A program made the position numbers and the translations under genes. Of a DNA stretch of 18,787 nucleotides, positions 1-7,015 are shown piece by piece. Positions within the stretch are counted from its first letter, which is position 1. Every line of letters starts with the position of its first letter. Under the pieces are notes generated by a model, which searched no databases, was not told the origin of the DNA, and saw nothing but the letters and a program-made list of their open reading frames with translations. Source of the DNA: Verrucomicrobia bacterium 12-59-8 (GTDB lineage Bacteria; Verrucomicrobiota; Verrucomicrobiae; Verrucomicrobiales; Verrucomicrobiaceae); the NCBI GenBank assembly GCA_002279765.1, contig NCCR01000069.1, forward strand, positions 1 to 18,787, given 5' to 3'.

Positions 1-66
1 TGTTTTGTTTTAGACATCGCACTCCAAATCAAGCCTCTTCCCGCCCTCAGTCAGCGCACTTCACTC

Positions 67-91
67 AAAAAACCTCAAGTCCCTATGGGAC
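67..91 (-). terminator. weak candidate intrinsic terminator
   Basis: Read on the minus strand, a 5-bp perfect stem (GTCCC/GGGAC, loop ATA, 79-91) is followed by six other bases and then a run of six T (72-67). It lies about 40 bases downstream of the lipoprotein stop codon. The stem is short and the T run is displaced, so this is only a candidate. The rest of 1-128 shows no gene or other feature I can support. Confidence 0.25.
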
Positions 92-128
92 ACCTGTGAA
101 CCTGATACTTGAAACTCCGTCCGAGGGC

Positions 129-560
129 TTACCGTTGGTCGATGTCCCAACTGCTGCGGCCAAACTGATAGGGTTCCTCAAACCGGCCTTGGCCGGGAGT
201 CCAGCTGGCGGGAAATGCCTGTTTGATCTGTGCATGGTACTTTGATGGATAATTGGCCAGTTGGAAGGGCACGCTCGAGGTGGCCAGGATCTCCTGCGCG
301 GTGCTGCTGAGCACCGTTGGCCGCACCAGCCAGTCTTTGCCGCTCGGGTAGTAGAACTGCTTCGAAGGGCGGTGGTAGTATGCCTCGTAACGCGGGTAGT
401 AGATATAATTGCCTGAACTGCCAAGCCGGGGTGCTAGAGACGCCAGGCCCGCCGGATAGCCGTAACCAGGCGCGGGCAGTCCGTAGCTGAGGTTGCACGC
501 TGGAAGAATGTGCAGCAGTGTCCCGACAAAGCTGAGGAGAGCGAGGCAGCGGAGGGTCAT
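129..560 (-). CDS. small tyrosine-rich putative lipoprotein, unknown function
   Basis: The 143-residue protein has an N-terminal hydrophobic segment (residues 6-20) ending in L19-P-A-C22. This fits a lipobox with C22 as the lipidated residue, although proline at -2 is unusual. The mature part is rich in Tyr, Pro and Gly. It has a YY/YYP-type core at about residues 53-73 and a later NYPSKYH segment at about 103-109. The start is supported by AAGGGG (566-571) five bases before the ATG, one of only two convincing ribosome binding sites in the window. It is transcribed divergently from the SDR gene. I recall similar Tyr-rich small secreted proteins in verrucomicrobia and planctomycetes, but no function is known to me. 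Export to the envelope is inferred from the signal. A plain signal-peptidase I protein is the alternative. Confidence 0.75.
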   Translation of the reverse strand: MTLRCLALLSFVGTLLHILPACNLSYGLPAPGYGYPAGLASLAPRLGSSGNYIYYPRYEAYYHRPSKQFYYPSGKDWLVRPTVLSSTAQEILATSSVPFQLANYPSKYHAQIKQAFPASWTPGQGRFEEPYQFGRSSWDIDQR

Positions 561-646
561 GGATGCCCCTTAGCTGGATTCCACCGAAGAGCAATGAGAG
601 GAGCGGATGTCGAATGATGAATGTCGCACAAAGGCGGAACCGGCGC

Positions 647-674
647 TCGACAAAGGGGCGGGTCATCGAATACT
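647..674 (+). promoter_or_regulatory. weak sigma70-like promoter candidate for the SDR gene
   Basis: TCGACA (647-652, five of six matches to the -35 consensus), a 16-base spacer and AATACT (669-674, four of six) would start transcription near 680. That is about 30 bases before the ATG at 711 and fits that start rather than the ATG at 621. The region 561-710 is the shared upstream region of two divergent genes and holds nothing else I can identify. Confidence 0.3.
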
Positions 675-710
675 CAGGGCCGTTTTCACCTTTTGAATGC
701 TCTTACAATC

Positions 711-1577
711 ATGCCTGCCACCAGCACCGCCGCGCCACGCAATGTACTCATTACCGGAGCCTCAACGGGCATCGGCGCAGCCTGCGCACGCATGCTGGCA
801 GGGCGCGGCTGGAGGGTCTTTGCCGGAGTGCGGAAATTGGCCGATGGCGAAGTTCTCATAGCGGGAGCGGAGGGGCAGATCATCCCGGTCATCCTCGATG
901 TAACCAACCGTGAGCAAATCAAAACCGTGGTGCAGGAAGTCAGCACGCAGTGTGGTCCGGCAGGGCTGCAAGGCGTCGTGAACAATGCCGGCATCGCTCT
1001 CGCGGGACCGCTCGAATTCATGCCGATGGAAGCTTTTGAACGACAGTTCGAAATCAACGTGCTTGGATTGGTCGCCGTGACGCAGGCGGTCATGCCCTTG
1101 ATCCGCGCCGGACATGGCCGCATTGTTCTGATGGGATCCAACTCCGGCTTCATGTGCGAGCCCTTCCTGGCAGGCTACGGCGCGACGAAGCATGCGCTTG
1201 AAGCCATCGCAGATTCACTGCGCATCGAGCTTCGCCCCTGGGGTATCAACGTGGCGCTCATTGAACCCGGCGCGATCAAGACGCCGATCTGGAGCAAGTC
1301 ACGCGAAGCGGCGGAGCATCTCTTCGTGGGGATGCCTCCCGAGTGCGAAAAGCTGTACGCAGCCCCCATCACCGCGCTGCGCAAGATGGTCGAAAAGATT
1401 CCAACAGGTGCCATTCCACCAGAAAGAGTCGCCAAGGCGGTGGCGCATGCGCTCGAATCCCGCAAGCCCCGCACCCGTTATCCCGTGGGGCTAGATTCTG
1501 TAGTGGGTTCGCTGTTGGTGCGGATCATCCCTGACCGGCTGCTGGACTGGGTCATCCGCAAAGTGATGGGGATCTAA
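711..1577 (+). CDS. short-chain dehydrogenase/reductase (SDR), classical type
   Basis: The 288-residue Rossmann-fold NAD(P)H-dependent oxidoreductase has all classical SDR landmarks. These are the cofactor-binding TGASTGIG at residues 15-22, D63 of LDVT, NNAG at 91-94, and the catalytic tetrad N116, S143, Y156 and K160 (YGATK). EPGAIKTP at 185-192 follows the active site. R41-K42 after the second strand suggests NADP(H), by inference. The C-terminus (RYPVGLD to the end) resembles retinol/17-beta-hydroxysteroid-dehydrogenase-like SDRs acting on lipophilic alcohols or ketones. I chose ATG 711 because the Rossmann motif then begins at the usual distance. The in-frame ATG at 621 would add 30 low-complexity residues. 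Neither start has a Shine-Dalgarno sequence. The gene ends 27 bases from the convergent serine-palmitoyltransferase-like gene. The substrate cannot be read from the sequence; a 3-ketosphinganine reductase role is a hypothesis. Confidence 0.92.
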   Translation: MPATSTAAPRNVLITGASTGIGAACARMLAGRGWRVFAGVRKLADGEVLIAGAEGQIIPVILDVTNREQIKTVVQEVSTQCGPAGLQGVVNNAGIALAGPLEFMPMEAFERQFEINVLGLVAVTQAVMPLIRAGHGRIVLMGSNSGFMCEPFLAGYGATKHALEAIADSLRIELRPWGINVALIEPGAIKTPIWSKSREAAEHLFVGMPPECEKLYAAPITALRKMVEKIPTGAIPPERVAKAVAHALESRKPRTRYPVGLDSVVGSLLVRIIPDRLLDWVIRKVMGI

Positions 1578-1604
1578 GAAGGAACGCAGCCCAGCCGCAC
1601 TCGC

Positions 1605-2813
1605 TTAAATGATCGCGAGTTCCTTGCCGATCTTCTCGAATTTCTCCAGGGCACGATCAATCTGCGGAAAGGTGTGCGTGGCCATGAGGCTGACGCGGAT
1701 GAGTTCTTCACCGGGTGGAACACCGGGCGGGATCACAGGATTGACGAACACACCTTCGTCCTGTAGGCGTTTGCAGAAGACGAAGGTCTTCACGGTGTCG
1801 TTAACATAAACGGGCAGGATAGGCGTCTCGGTAGCGCCGAGTTTGAACCCGAGGGAAAGCAGGCCCTGCTTCATGCGCTCGGTGTTGGCCCAGAGCTGCG
1901 CCCTGCGCTCGGGTTCGGCGATCATGATGCGCAGCGCGGCGAGCGCGGCGGCCACATTCGCGGGACTCATGCTGGCGCTGAAAACGAGCGGGCGGGAGTG
2001 GTGCTTGAGGTAGTCGATCGTGTCCCAATCCCCGGCGATGAAACCGCCGAGACTGGCAAGCGATTTGCTGAAAGTGCCCATGATGAGATGCACGTCATTG
2101 ACGAGGCCGAAATGCGAGGCCGTGCCGGAACCATGATCACCGAGAACTCCGATGCTGTGGGCGTCATCCACCATGACGGCGGCGTTGTACTGTTTGGCGA
2201 TTGTCACCAGCTCGGGCAGCTTGATGATGTCTCCCTCCATGCTGAAGACACCGTCCACCACGATGATTTTGGGAGACTCCAGCGGAAGATGCGCAAGGCG
2301 GCGCGCCAGTGAGGTCATGTCATTGTGCGAGAAGAGAAAGGTCTTCCCGGCTGACATCTGGCAGCCCGCGCCGAGGCTGGCGTGATTCGCGCGATCCGCC
2401 AAGATGCAGTCTTCGCGCCCCACGATGGCACTGATCACTCCGAGATTGACCTGAAAGCCGGTACTGTAGAGCAGCACGGCAGGCTTGTTCATCAACTGCG
2501 CCAGTTCTTCTTCCAGCTGAACGTGGATGTCGAGCGTGCCATTGAGGAAGCGTGAGCCAGCGCAGCCGCTGCCGTATTTCTGCACCGCCTGGCAGATGGC
2601 CTCCTTGATGCGAGGATCATTGGTGAGACCGAGGTAGCTGTTCGAGCCCAGCATGAGCACTTGCTGCCCATTGATGATGACCTCCGTGTCCTGGGCAGAG
2701 GATATCTCCCGGAAGTAGGGATAGATTCCTGCAGCTCGGACTTCGTCCAGAGCGCGAAATTTACGAACCTTGTCGAACAGCGGGAGGGGGGGAGGCGAAG
2801 AAGCGGAGGGCAT
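1605..2813 (-). CDS. PLP-dependent alpha-oxoamine synthase, serine palmitoyltransferase-like
   Basis: The 402-residue fold-type I PLP enzyme belongs to the alpha-oxoamine synthase family (BioF, KBL, ALAS, SPT), which condenses an amino acid with an acyl-CoA and releases CO2. Visible landmarks are H144 (NHAS, stacks on PLP), D216 and H219 (VDDAHSIG), and the PLP lysine K250 in [22 protein letters not shown] at 81-93 and the C-terminal [11 protein letters not shown] motif also fit. The N-terminal YPYFREI and the overall wording resemble the Bacteroides-type serine palmitoyltransferase more than BioF, as I remember those sequences. SPT makes 3-ketosphinganine, the first sphingolipid intermediate. 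ATG 2813 is used because an upstream TTG extension (to 2903) adds unlike residues. It lies 106 bases downstream of the ExbD-like gene. No other bio, gly or sphingolipid gene is in the same operon, so 8-amino-7-oxononanoate synthase or glycine C-acetyltransferase remain possible. Confidence 0.88.
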   Translation of the reverse strand: MPSASSPPPLPLFDKVRKFRALDEVRAAGIYPYFREISSAQDTEVIINGQQVLMLGSNSYLGLTNDPRIKEAICQAVQKYGSGCAGSRFLNGTLDIHVQLEEELAQLMNKPAVLLYSTGFQVNLGVISAIVGREDCILADRANHASLGAGCQMSAGKTFLFSHNDMTSLARRLAHLPLESPKIIVVDGVFSMEGDIIKLPELVTIAKQYNAAVMVDDAHSIGVLGDHGSGTASHFGLVNDVHLIMGTFSKSLASLGGFIAGDWDTIDYLKHHSRPLVFSASMSPANVAAALAALRIMIAEPERRAQLWANTERMKQGLLSLGFKLGATETPILPVYVNDTVKTFVFCKRLQDEGVFVNPVIPPGVPPGEELIRVSLMATHTFPQIDRALEKFEKIGKELAII

Positions 2814-2919
2814 CGGAACGCAAATGAAGCGCGAAAGTGGCACTGGAAAGCCGACTGTCCATGAACTCCTGAGAAAGTGTACAGAATATAACGAGTAGTT
2901 CAAAAACTCCCGCCGATCC

Positions 2920-4464
2920 TCAATCCAGCGAACGCTTGGGCGGGGCGATGGTCACTGCACCAGGAGCTCCCGAACCGGGGCGCGGCGGGGTGGGTGCCAT
3001 ACGCTGGACTTCGTAGCCGGAGATGTTCACCGCGAGGTCGAGCTTGGCGAGGAATTCCCAGGTGGCCGGCACTCCCACTTCATCGGCGATTTTGCGTGCT
3101 TCCAGATAGGCTTCAAAAGCATCCGGCATGACCTGGAAGATGGCCACTCCGTTGGGGTCGGCCTTGATGTCGCGCATGAGATGAATGTAGGAGGAGTTGG
3201 GCTGCTTCATGGCCTCAATGGTCTCGCCCCCGCCGCTTTTGGGCGTGAGTTCCAGACGTACGTAAGGCAGGCTGGGTGTGATCTTGGGCTCGAAGCCGTA
3301 GGAGCCAGCCATCAGCGGGCTGGAAGCCGCACGCTGCAGCAGAGACTGAAGGCGCGTGGCATCGTAAATCGTGCGGGCCTTGCTTGCATTTTCGATGCCT
3401 TTGACCTTCGCGAGATCGTGGAAGTACCCGATGACATCCTTCGGTGTCGCTTTGACATCCTTGGAGAAGGAACCCCAGGAAAAACTGATTTTGCCACCGC
3501 CGACGCTGGCTTTGATCACTGGAGGTGCGGGAGGCCGTGCCGGATCCAGCTTGACCCATGCGGTGACGTCCCCTTTGGCGGCGGCAACGATGGCTTCGGC
3601 CACGACCGGCATGGTCTGGCGGGTGGGCACGGCAATATCAGCAATGTCGATGAGAATAGACTTACTGGGCGTGATGCCACCGATCACCAGCGCCTTGTAG
3701 GCCTGGGCTACGTATTCGATCTGCACACGATCCACCAGTGGGGCGATTTCCGCCCACGCTTTTTGTGCATTGGCGGGAGTCCCAAGAATGCCTTCGAGCA
3801 GTTTGGCAAAGGGGGTGTACTCCACCTTTTGGAATTCGAGCTGTGACTTCACCTTGTCCACGCCCTCCATGATCGGCTTCAGGAACTTGGCCTGGTTGAA
3901 AATGAGCACCCCTTGTTTGGCCACGAGAATGCGCGTCTCGTCTGGCTTTTCGGGATACGGCCGCGGATTCGGCAGGCGGACGTAAGTCGGTGGCGGAGGT
4001 GTGAAAACCGGAGTCTCATCCAGCAACGCTTTGAGGCGTTCCACCTCTGCCAGCAATTTGTCCGTTTCGGCTTTGCTGGCCTCGCGCTCCTTTTTACGTT
4101 CCTCGATCTGCTTGGTGAAGGCATCGAGGTCCATGAATTTCATCTTGGCCTGCAGGTCGGCTGTATCGATGCTCTTGAGTTCTTCGATGGCCTTTTTCAT
4201 GTCGGCTTCGGCCTGCTTTTGATCTTCTTCGAGCTTCTTGGGATCGGCGGGAGGCGGAGGCAGCTTTTTGACCTCTTCGACAATTTTCTGATGCTCCTCC
4301 GGCGTCACCGGCGGCAGTTCAGAGAGAATTTTCTGCACGACTTGCGCGGTATTGAGAGCCATGACCACAAACACGATCATGAGCACCCCGACGACGTTCG
4401 TCACGGCGTCCATAAGGGAGTCGAGATTGAGTTCGCCGTCGCCGCCAGCTTTTTTCTTCGCCAT
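2920..4464 (-). CDS. large coiled-coil ExbD/TolR-like protein with channel aspartate
   Basis: The 514-residue protein has the ExbD/TolR plan. There is a short basic cytoplasmic N-terminus ([11 protein letters not shown]) and one transmembrane helix (about 17-38) with D19 where ExbD and TolR carry their essential proton-binding Asp. A predicted coiled coil follows at about 55-150, then a proline-rich stretch (151-175). A beta-strand-like segment at 178-189 and a C-terminal alpha/beta piece (about 430-471, [18 protein letters not shown]) are shared in style with the neighbouring ExbD-like protein. The region 195-400 has no counterpart in that neighbour and no domain I recognise. The protein should sit in the inner membrane with its bulk in the periplasm and couple proton flow through the upstream MotA/ExbB-like channel to some envelope process. 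Its ATG is 20 bases after the neighbour's stop, so the two are co-transcribed. It is far longer than ordinary ExbD (about 140 residues). The function is inferred from the family only. Confidence 0.85.
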   Translation of the reverse strand: MAKKKAGGDGELNLDSLMDAVTNVVGVLMIVFVVMALNTAQVVQKILSELPPVTPEEHQKIVEEVKKLPPPPADPKKLEEDQKQAEADMKKAIEELKSIDTADLQAKMKFMDLDAFTKQIEERKKEREASKAETDKLLAEVERLKALLDETPVFTPPPPTYVRLPNPRPYPEKPDETRILVAKQGVLIFNQAKFLKPIMEGVDKVKSQLEFQKVEYTPFAKLLEGILGTPANAQKAWAEIAPLVDRVQIEYVAQAYKALVIGGITPSKSILIDIADIAVPTRQTMPVVAEAIVAAAKGDVTAWVKLDPARPPAPPVIKASVGGGKISFSWGSFSKDVKATPKDVIGYFHDLAKVKGIENASKARTIYDATRLQSLLQRAASSPLMAGSYGFEPKITPSLPYVRLELTPKSGGGETIEAMKQPNSSYIHLMRDIKADPNGVAIFQVMPDAFEAYLEARKIADEVGVPATWEFLAKLDLAVNISGYEVQRMAPTPPRPGSGAPGAVTIAPPKRSLD

Positions 4465-4484
4465 TGTCGTGAGGGAGTTCCGGG

Positions 4485-5399
4485 TTATTTGGCCTTTGCA
4501 GGAGGTTTGGCACCGCCGGCAGCAGGAGCAGGAGCAGGAGCGGCGGCGGGCGGCGGGGGAATTTTGCCGCGATACTTTTCAAACATGGCGAGATCGAGCA
4601 CGCCTTTGCCAGGAATGGGCAGCTTGCCTATGCGCACCTTGTAGTCGTTTTCCGCCCGTCCAGCTCCGTTGTTGAAGGCCCCCTGCCCGTCGTCACGAAT
4701 CAGGAAGAGCACGAGCGATTTGGGATTTTTGGCAATCTCGGTGAGGAAGTAATTGAAAGCCACATCGGCGACAACAACGGAGGCACTCGCACTGAGGCGA
4801 TAATCCTCTCCCCAGGCTCCGAGGATTTTCAAACCGCTGCCACTGGCTTCGACAAAATAAACTTTGGTGTCCTCCCCCATGCCGCTGCCCGAGGGCTGCA
4901 CGACCACCGGTGGCAATTTTTTATCTTCTGGCACATGGCGCTTTTTGATTTCAGCCATGAGCAAAGCGATCTCCTTTTTGCTCTCGGCCTGCTGCTGCTT
5001 CATGCCCTCGATTTCGAGCAGCAGGTCATCCAGCTCCTTCTGCATCTTCTGGCTGATCTTGATGTTCGACTCCTGAAGTTCCTTGGAGGTGTCGATCAAC
5101 TTGCGCAGTTTGATGAACCGCTGCTGCTTTTCCTGCAGATCATTTTGAAGCTTCTCCAGTACAGCCAGCTTTTCTTTGAGCACCACATCCTGCTCTTTGC
5201 GCTCCTCAATCTCCTTCTTGAGCTTGATGTAGTCCTGAGCGCGCTCGATTTCCTCCGCGGTCCGGCCCTCAGCCTTCCCCATCTGCGAAATCACGAGTAC
5301 GACGATCATCAGGACCAGCGCTCCGATGAGGCAGGCCAGAATGCTGAGGAACGGGAAGAGCGAAATCTCCCCTTCTCCTGATGCTCGGCGTTTTGCCAT
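4485..5399 (-). CDS. coiled-coil ExbD/TolR-like protein lacking channel aspartate
   Basis: The 304-residue protein is paralogous to the downstream 514-residue one. It has the same basic start (MAKRRASGEGE), one transmembrane helix (about 15-38) with the ExbD-like FPFL turn, and a long charged coiled coil (about 45-155). A periplasmic domain follows, with KVYFVEAS at 179-186 and a LVLFLIRDDG segment at 229-238. The tail (281-304) is Pro/Ala/Lys rich and encoded partly by a GCAGGA repeat. At the position of the conserved ExbD/TolR proton-binding aspartate it has S19 (PFLSIL). The N-terminal alignment with its paralogue is gap-free, so this is a true substitution if the start is right. It lies 30 bases downstream of the channel gene. 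It probably forms a stator heterodimer, or an alternative stator, with its paralogue in the inner membrane. No Shine-Dalgarno sequence is visible. Confidence 0.83.
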   Translation of the reverse strand: MAKRRASGEGEISLFPFLSILACLIGALVLMIVVLVISQMGKAEGRTAEEIERAQDYIKLKKEIEERKEQDVVLKEKLAVLEKLQNDLQEKQQRFIKLRKLIDTSKELQESNIKISQKMQKELDDLLLEIEGMKQQQAESKKEIALLMAEIKKRHVPEDKKLPPVVVQPSGSGMGEDTKVYFVEASGSGLKILGAWGEDYRLSASASVVVADVAFNYFLTEIAKNPKSLVLFLIRDDGQGAFNNGAGRAENDYKVRIGKLPIPGKGVLDLAMFEKYRGKIPPPPAAAPAPAPAAGGAKPPAKAK

Positions 5400-5429
5400 G
5401 GCGTGTTCGTATAAGTGGTGGGGCTGCGT

Positions 5430-6860
5430 TTATTCGCGGCTGAACCAGCCCTTCTTCTTCACCTGGTGAATGAGAATCTGCTTACCGCCGAGTTCGGAGA
5501 GCAAGGTGTTCAGACTCTGGATGCCGCTGGCCATCGCCCGCGTGTACTCCGTGGTGGTCTTGACACTGTCTTTCACTGAATTGGTGAGGTCCTCACGCAT
5601 GCGGTTCAGCGCGATGGCAAATTCGGCATCGACTCGCTCCTGATGTGCAGCGGCTCGTTTATCGAGGTTGTCCGCCTGTTCCCTGACCTGTTTAGAAAGG
5701 GTGTTGAGATCAATGAGGAACTCCTTTTGCGAACTGGCCACCGCCTTGACCAGCGTGTCCATGATGCCGTTGGTGTCACCACCGGCCACACCGCCTCCAT
5801 CGTTGAGGCGAGGCATGAGCACCTCATTGCAGAAGGCGTCGATGTTGTTGAGGTTGTCATCCTCCGCCTTGGAAACGGCGTTCATGGGAAAGTTCAGGAA
5901 CATCGCCAGCACGAGGCCGAGCAGGGTCGTATCAAACGCAGTTCCGAGGCCGCTGGTCACCTTGCCCAGAGATCCCATGACCTTGGAGATGTCACTGACC
6001 TGGAGATCAATGCTCCCAATGGCTTGGGACAGACCGAGCACCGTCCCGATGAACCCCAAAATCGGGATGGCCCACAGGAAGACTTTGATCAATGAAAAGC
6101 TGCCCCCGATGCGGGAGCCGTCGATGTCCGACTGGGCGCTCATCATGTTGGTGACCTCGCCGTTGTTCTGGCGGATTTCGAAGAGTTCGAGCCCCTTACG
6201 AATGCGGTTCACCATCATGCTGTCACGCAGGCGTGCCGGGAGGCCGTACAGATGGTCGATGAACAAGCCGACGTTTTCACGGTTGATCTCCTGGCCGATC
6301 TCGACCGGGACGACGTCGAGGAACATGGCGTCCTTCTGGTGTCGCAGCTTCTGGATTTTGAGGTAGATGAGGCCGATGGCCCAGAAGAAGAAGAAGGTTT
6401 CCATGTAGTTCACCCAGGTGCGCTCGAGGAACAAATCGTGGAGATAATCCATCGTGTTCTGCGGCGGGGTGCCAGGGGCACCTTTGCCGAACGGGAACAT
6501 GATGCCAAACCAGGCCAGCGAGGCCACGGCACCAATCGCCAGCGCGAGCCAGGGGTTCGGGTTCGCCGGATCCGTCTCTTCCCAGCCGCCACGTTCTTTG
6601 GGCTGGTAGGATGAGGGCGCGGGAGCCTGCTCGGGGGCCGAGGCCCCATGCTCATACTCAGTCCCGAACGCATCCCCCGCAGGGGGCGGCGAAGACACGC
6701 CCGATGGCGGCGGCATACTCGATGGCGGTGGCAATGAACCTGCGCCGATGCTCGCCGGAATGCTCAGCTTGGTATTACAGCCGGGGCAACGGACGATTTT
6801 TCCGGCCATCTCTGGCTCGGCTTTGAGTTGCATGTCGCATGTGGGGCATTTGAACGTCAC
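5430..6860 (-). CDS. zinc-ribbon MotA/TolQ/ExbB-family proton channel protein
   Basis: The 476-residue protein starts at GTG 6860, eight bases after a GGAGGA site, the best ribosome binding site in the window. Residues 2-35 are a CPxC-CPxC zinc ribbon of the MJ0042 type (C5, C8, C25, C28). A Pro/Ser-rich linker runs to about 100. Transmembrane helices follow at about 103-123, 150-168, 257-283 and 303-328. The last two carry the family signatures: ILGFIGTVLGL at 267-277, and a GLGTAF...TTLLGL helix whose threonines line the pore in ExbB/TolQ. The C-terminal 110 residues are helical and probably cytoplasmic coiled coil. It should form the multimeric inner-membrane proton channel for the two ExbD-like proteins just downstream. 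The process it energises is unknown. An upstream in-frame ATG at 7007 would place 49 odd residues before the zinc ribbon and ignore the GGAGGA site. Confidence 0.9.
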   Translation of the reverse strand: MTFKCPTCDMQLKAEPEMAGKIVRCPGCNTKLSIPASIGAGSLPPPSSMPPPSGVSSPPPAGDAFGTEYEHGASAPEQAPAPSSYQPKERGGWEETDPANPNPWLALAIGAVASLAWFGIMFPFGKGAPGTPPQNTMDYLHDLFLERTWVNYMETFFFFWAIGLIYLKIQKLRHQKDAMFLDVVPVEIGQEINRENVGLFIDHLYGLPARLRDSMMVNRIRKGLELFEIRQNNGEVTNMMSAQSDIDGSRIGGSFSLIKVFLWAIPILGFIGTVLGLSQAIGSIDLQVSDISKVMGSLGKVTSGLGTAFDTTLLGLVLAMFLNFPMNAVSKAEDDNLNNIDAFCNEVLMPRLNDGGGVAGGDTNGIMDTLVKAVASSQKEFLIDLNTLSKQVREQADNLDKRAAAHQERVDAEFAIALNRMREDLTNSVKDSVKTTTEYTRAMASGIQSLNTLLSELGGKQILIHQVKKKGWFSRE

Positions 6861-6868
6861 AGGTGATT

Positions 6869-6874
6869 TCCTCC
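6869..6874 (-). promoter_or_regulatory. strong Shine-Dalgarno site that decides the channel gene start
   Basis: GGAGGA on the minus strand lies eight bases upstream of GTG 6860. It selects this GTG over the ATG at 7007 and stands out because almost every other gene here lacks such a site. Confidence 0.85.
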
Positions 6875-6909
6875 AGGGTGTGATTTGAAAAGGGTGTGTA
6901 GCTAATTTG

Positions 6910-6958
6910 CGAAGGGCATACTCCTTCGACAAGATATTTCTTGGGATGAACTTCACAA
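6910..6958 (-). promoter_or_regulatory. candidate promoter with overlapping inverted repeat, upstream of channel cassette
   Basis: On the minus strand TTGTGA (6958-6953), a 16-base spacer and TATCTT (6936-6931) give a weak sigma70-like promoter; each box matches four of six. A perfect 6-bp inverted repeat, CGAAGG/CCTTCG with a 7-base spacer (6910-6928), covers the expected start point. It could be an operator or a 5' UTR hairpin. There is no T run after it, so a terminator for ftsY is unlikely. Confidence 0.3.
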
Positions 6959-7015
6959 GAGCCACAAAGATACCAATGTGCCAGCCAAAGGTACCAATTT
7001 TGACCACGCTCCTGC

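Noticed and set aside
621..710. Longer SDR start at ATG 621
   Set aside because: It adds 30 Gly/Arg/Ser-rich residues before the Rossmann fold, has no ribosome binding site, and would cover the only promoter candidate.
4520..4545. GCAGGA tandem repeat as a microsatellite or CRISPR-like repeat
   Set aside because: It only encodes the Ala/Pro-rich tail of the 304-residue ExbD-like protein, is very short, and has no spacers.
3913..4644. Plus-strand open frame of 243 codons opposite the ExbD-like genes
   Set aside because: It is the antisense of Lys/Glu-rich coiled coil, which reads as Phe/Leu-rich pseudo-membrane sequence, and it spans the end of one real gene and the start of another.
2920..6860. 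Zorya-type (ZorAB) anti-phage system
   Set aside because: There is no OmpA/peptidoglycan-binding ZorB, no ZorC/D/E helicase or nuclease genes, and the surroundings are housekeeping genes. The channel and ExbD-like proteins have a different architecture.
6861..7007. 49-residue N-terminal extension of the channel protein from ATG 7007
   Set aside because: A GGAGGA site correctly spaced before GTG 6860, and the zinc ribbon beginning right there, make the shorter form far more likely.
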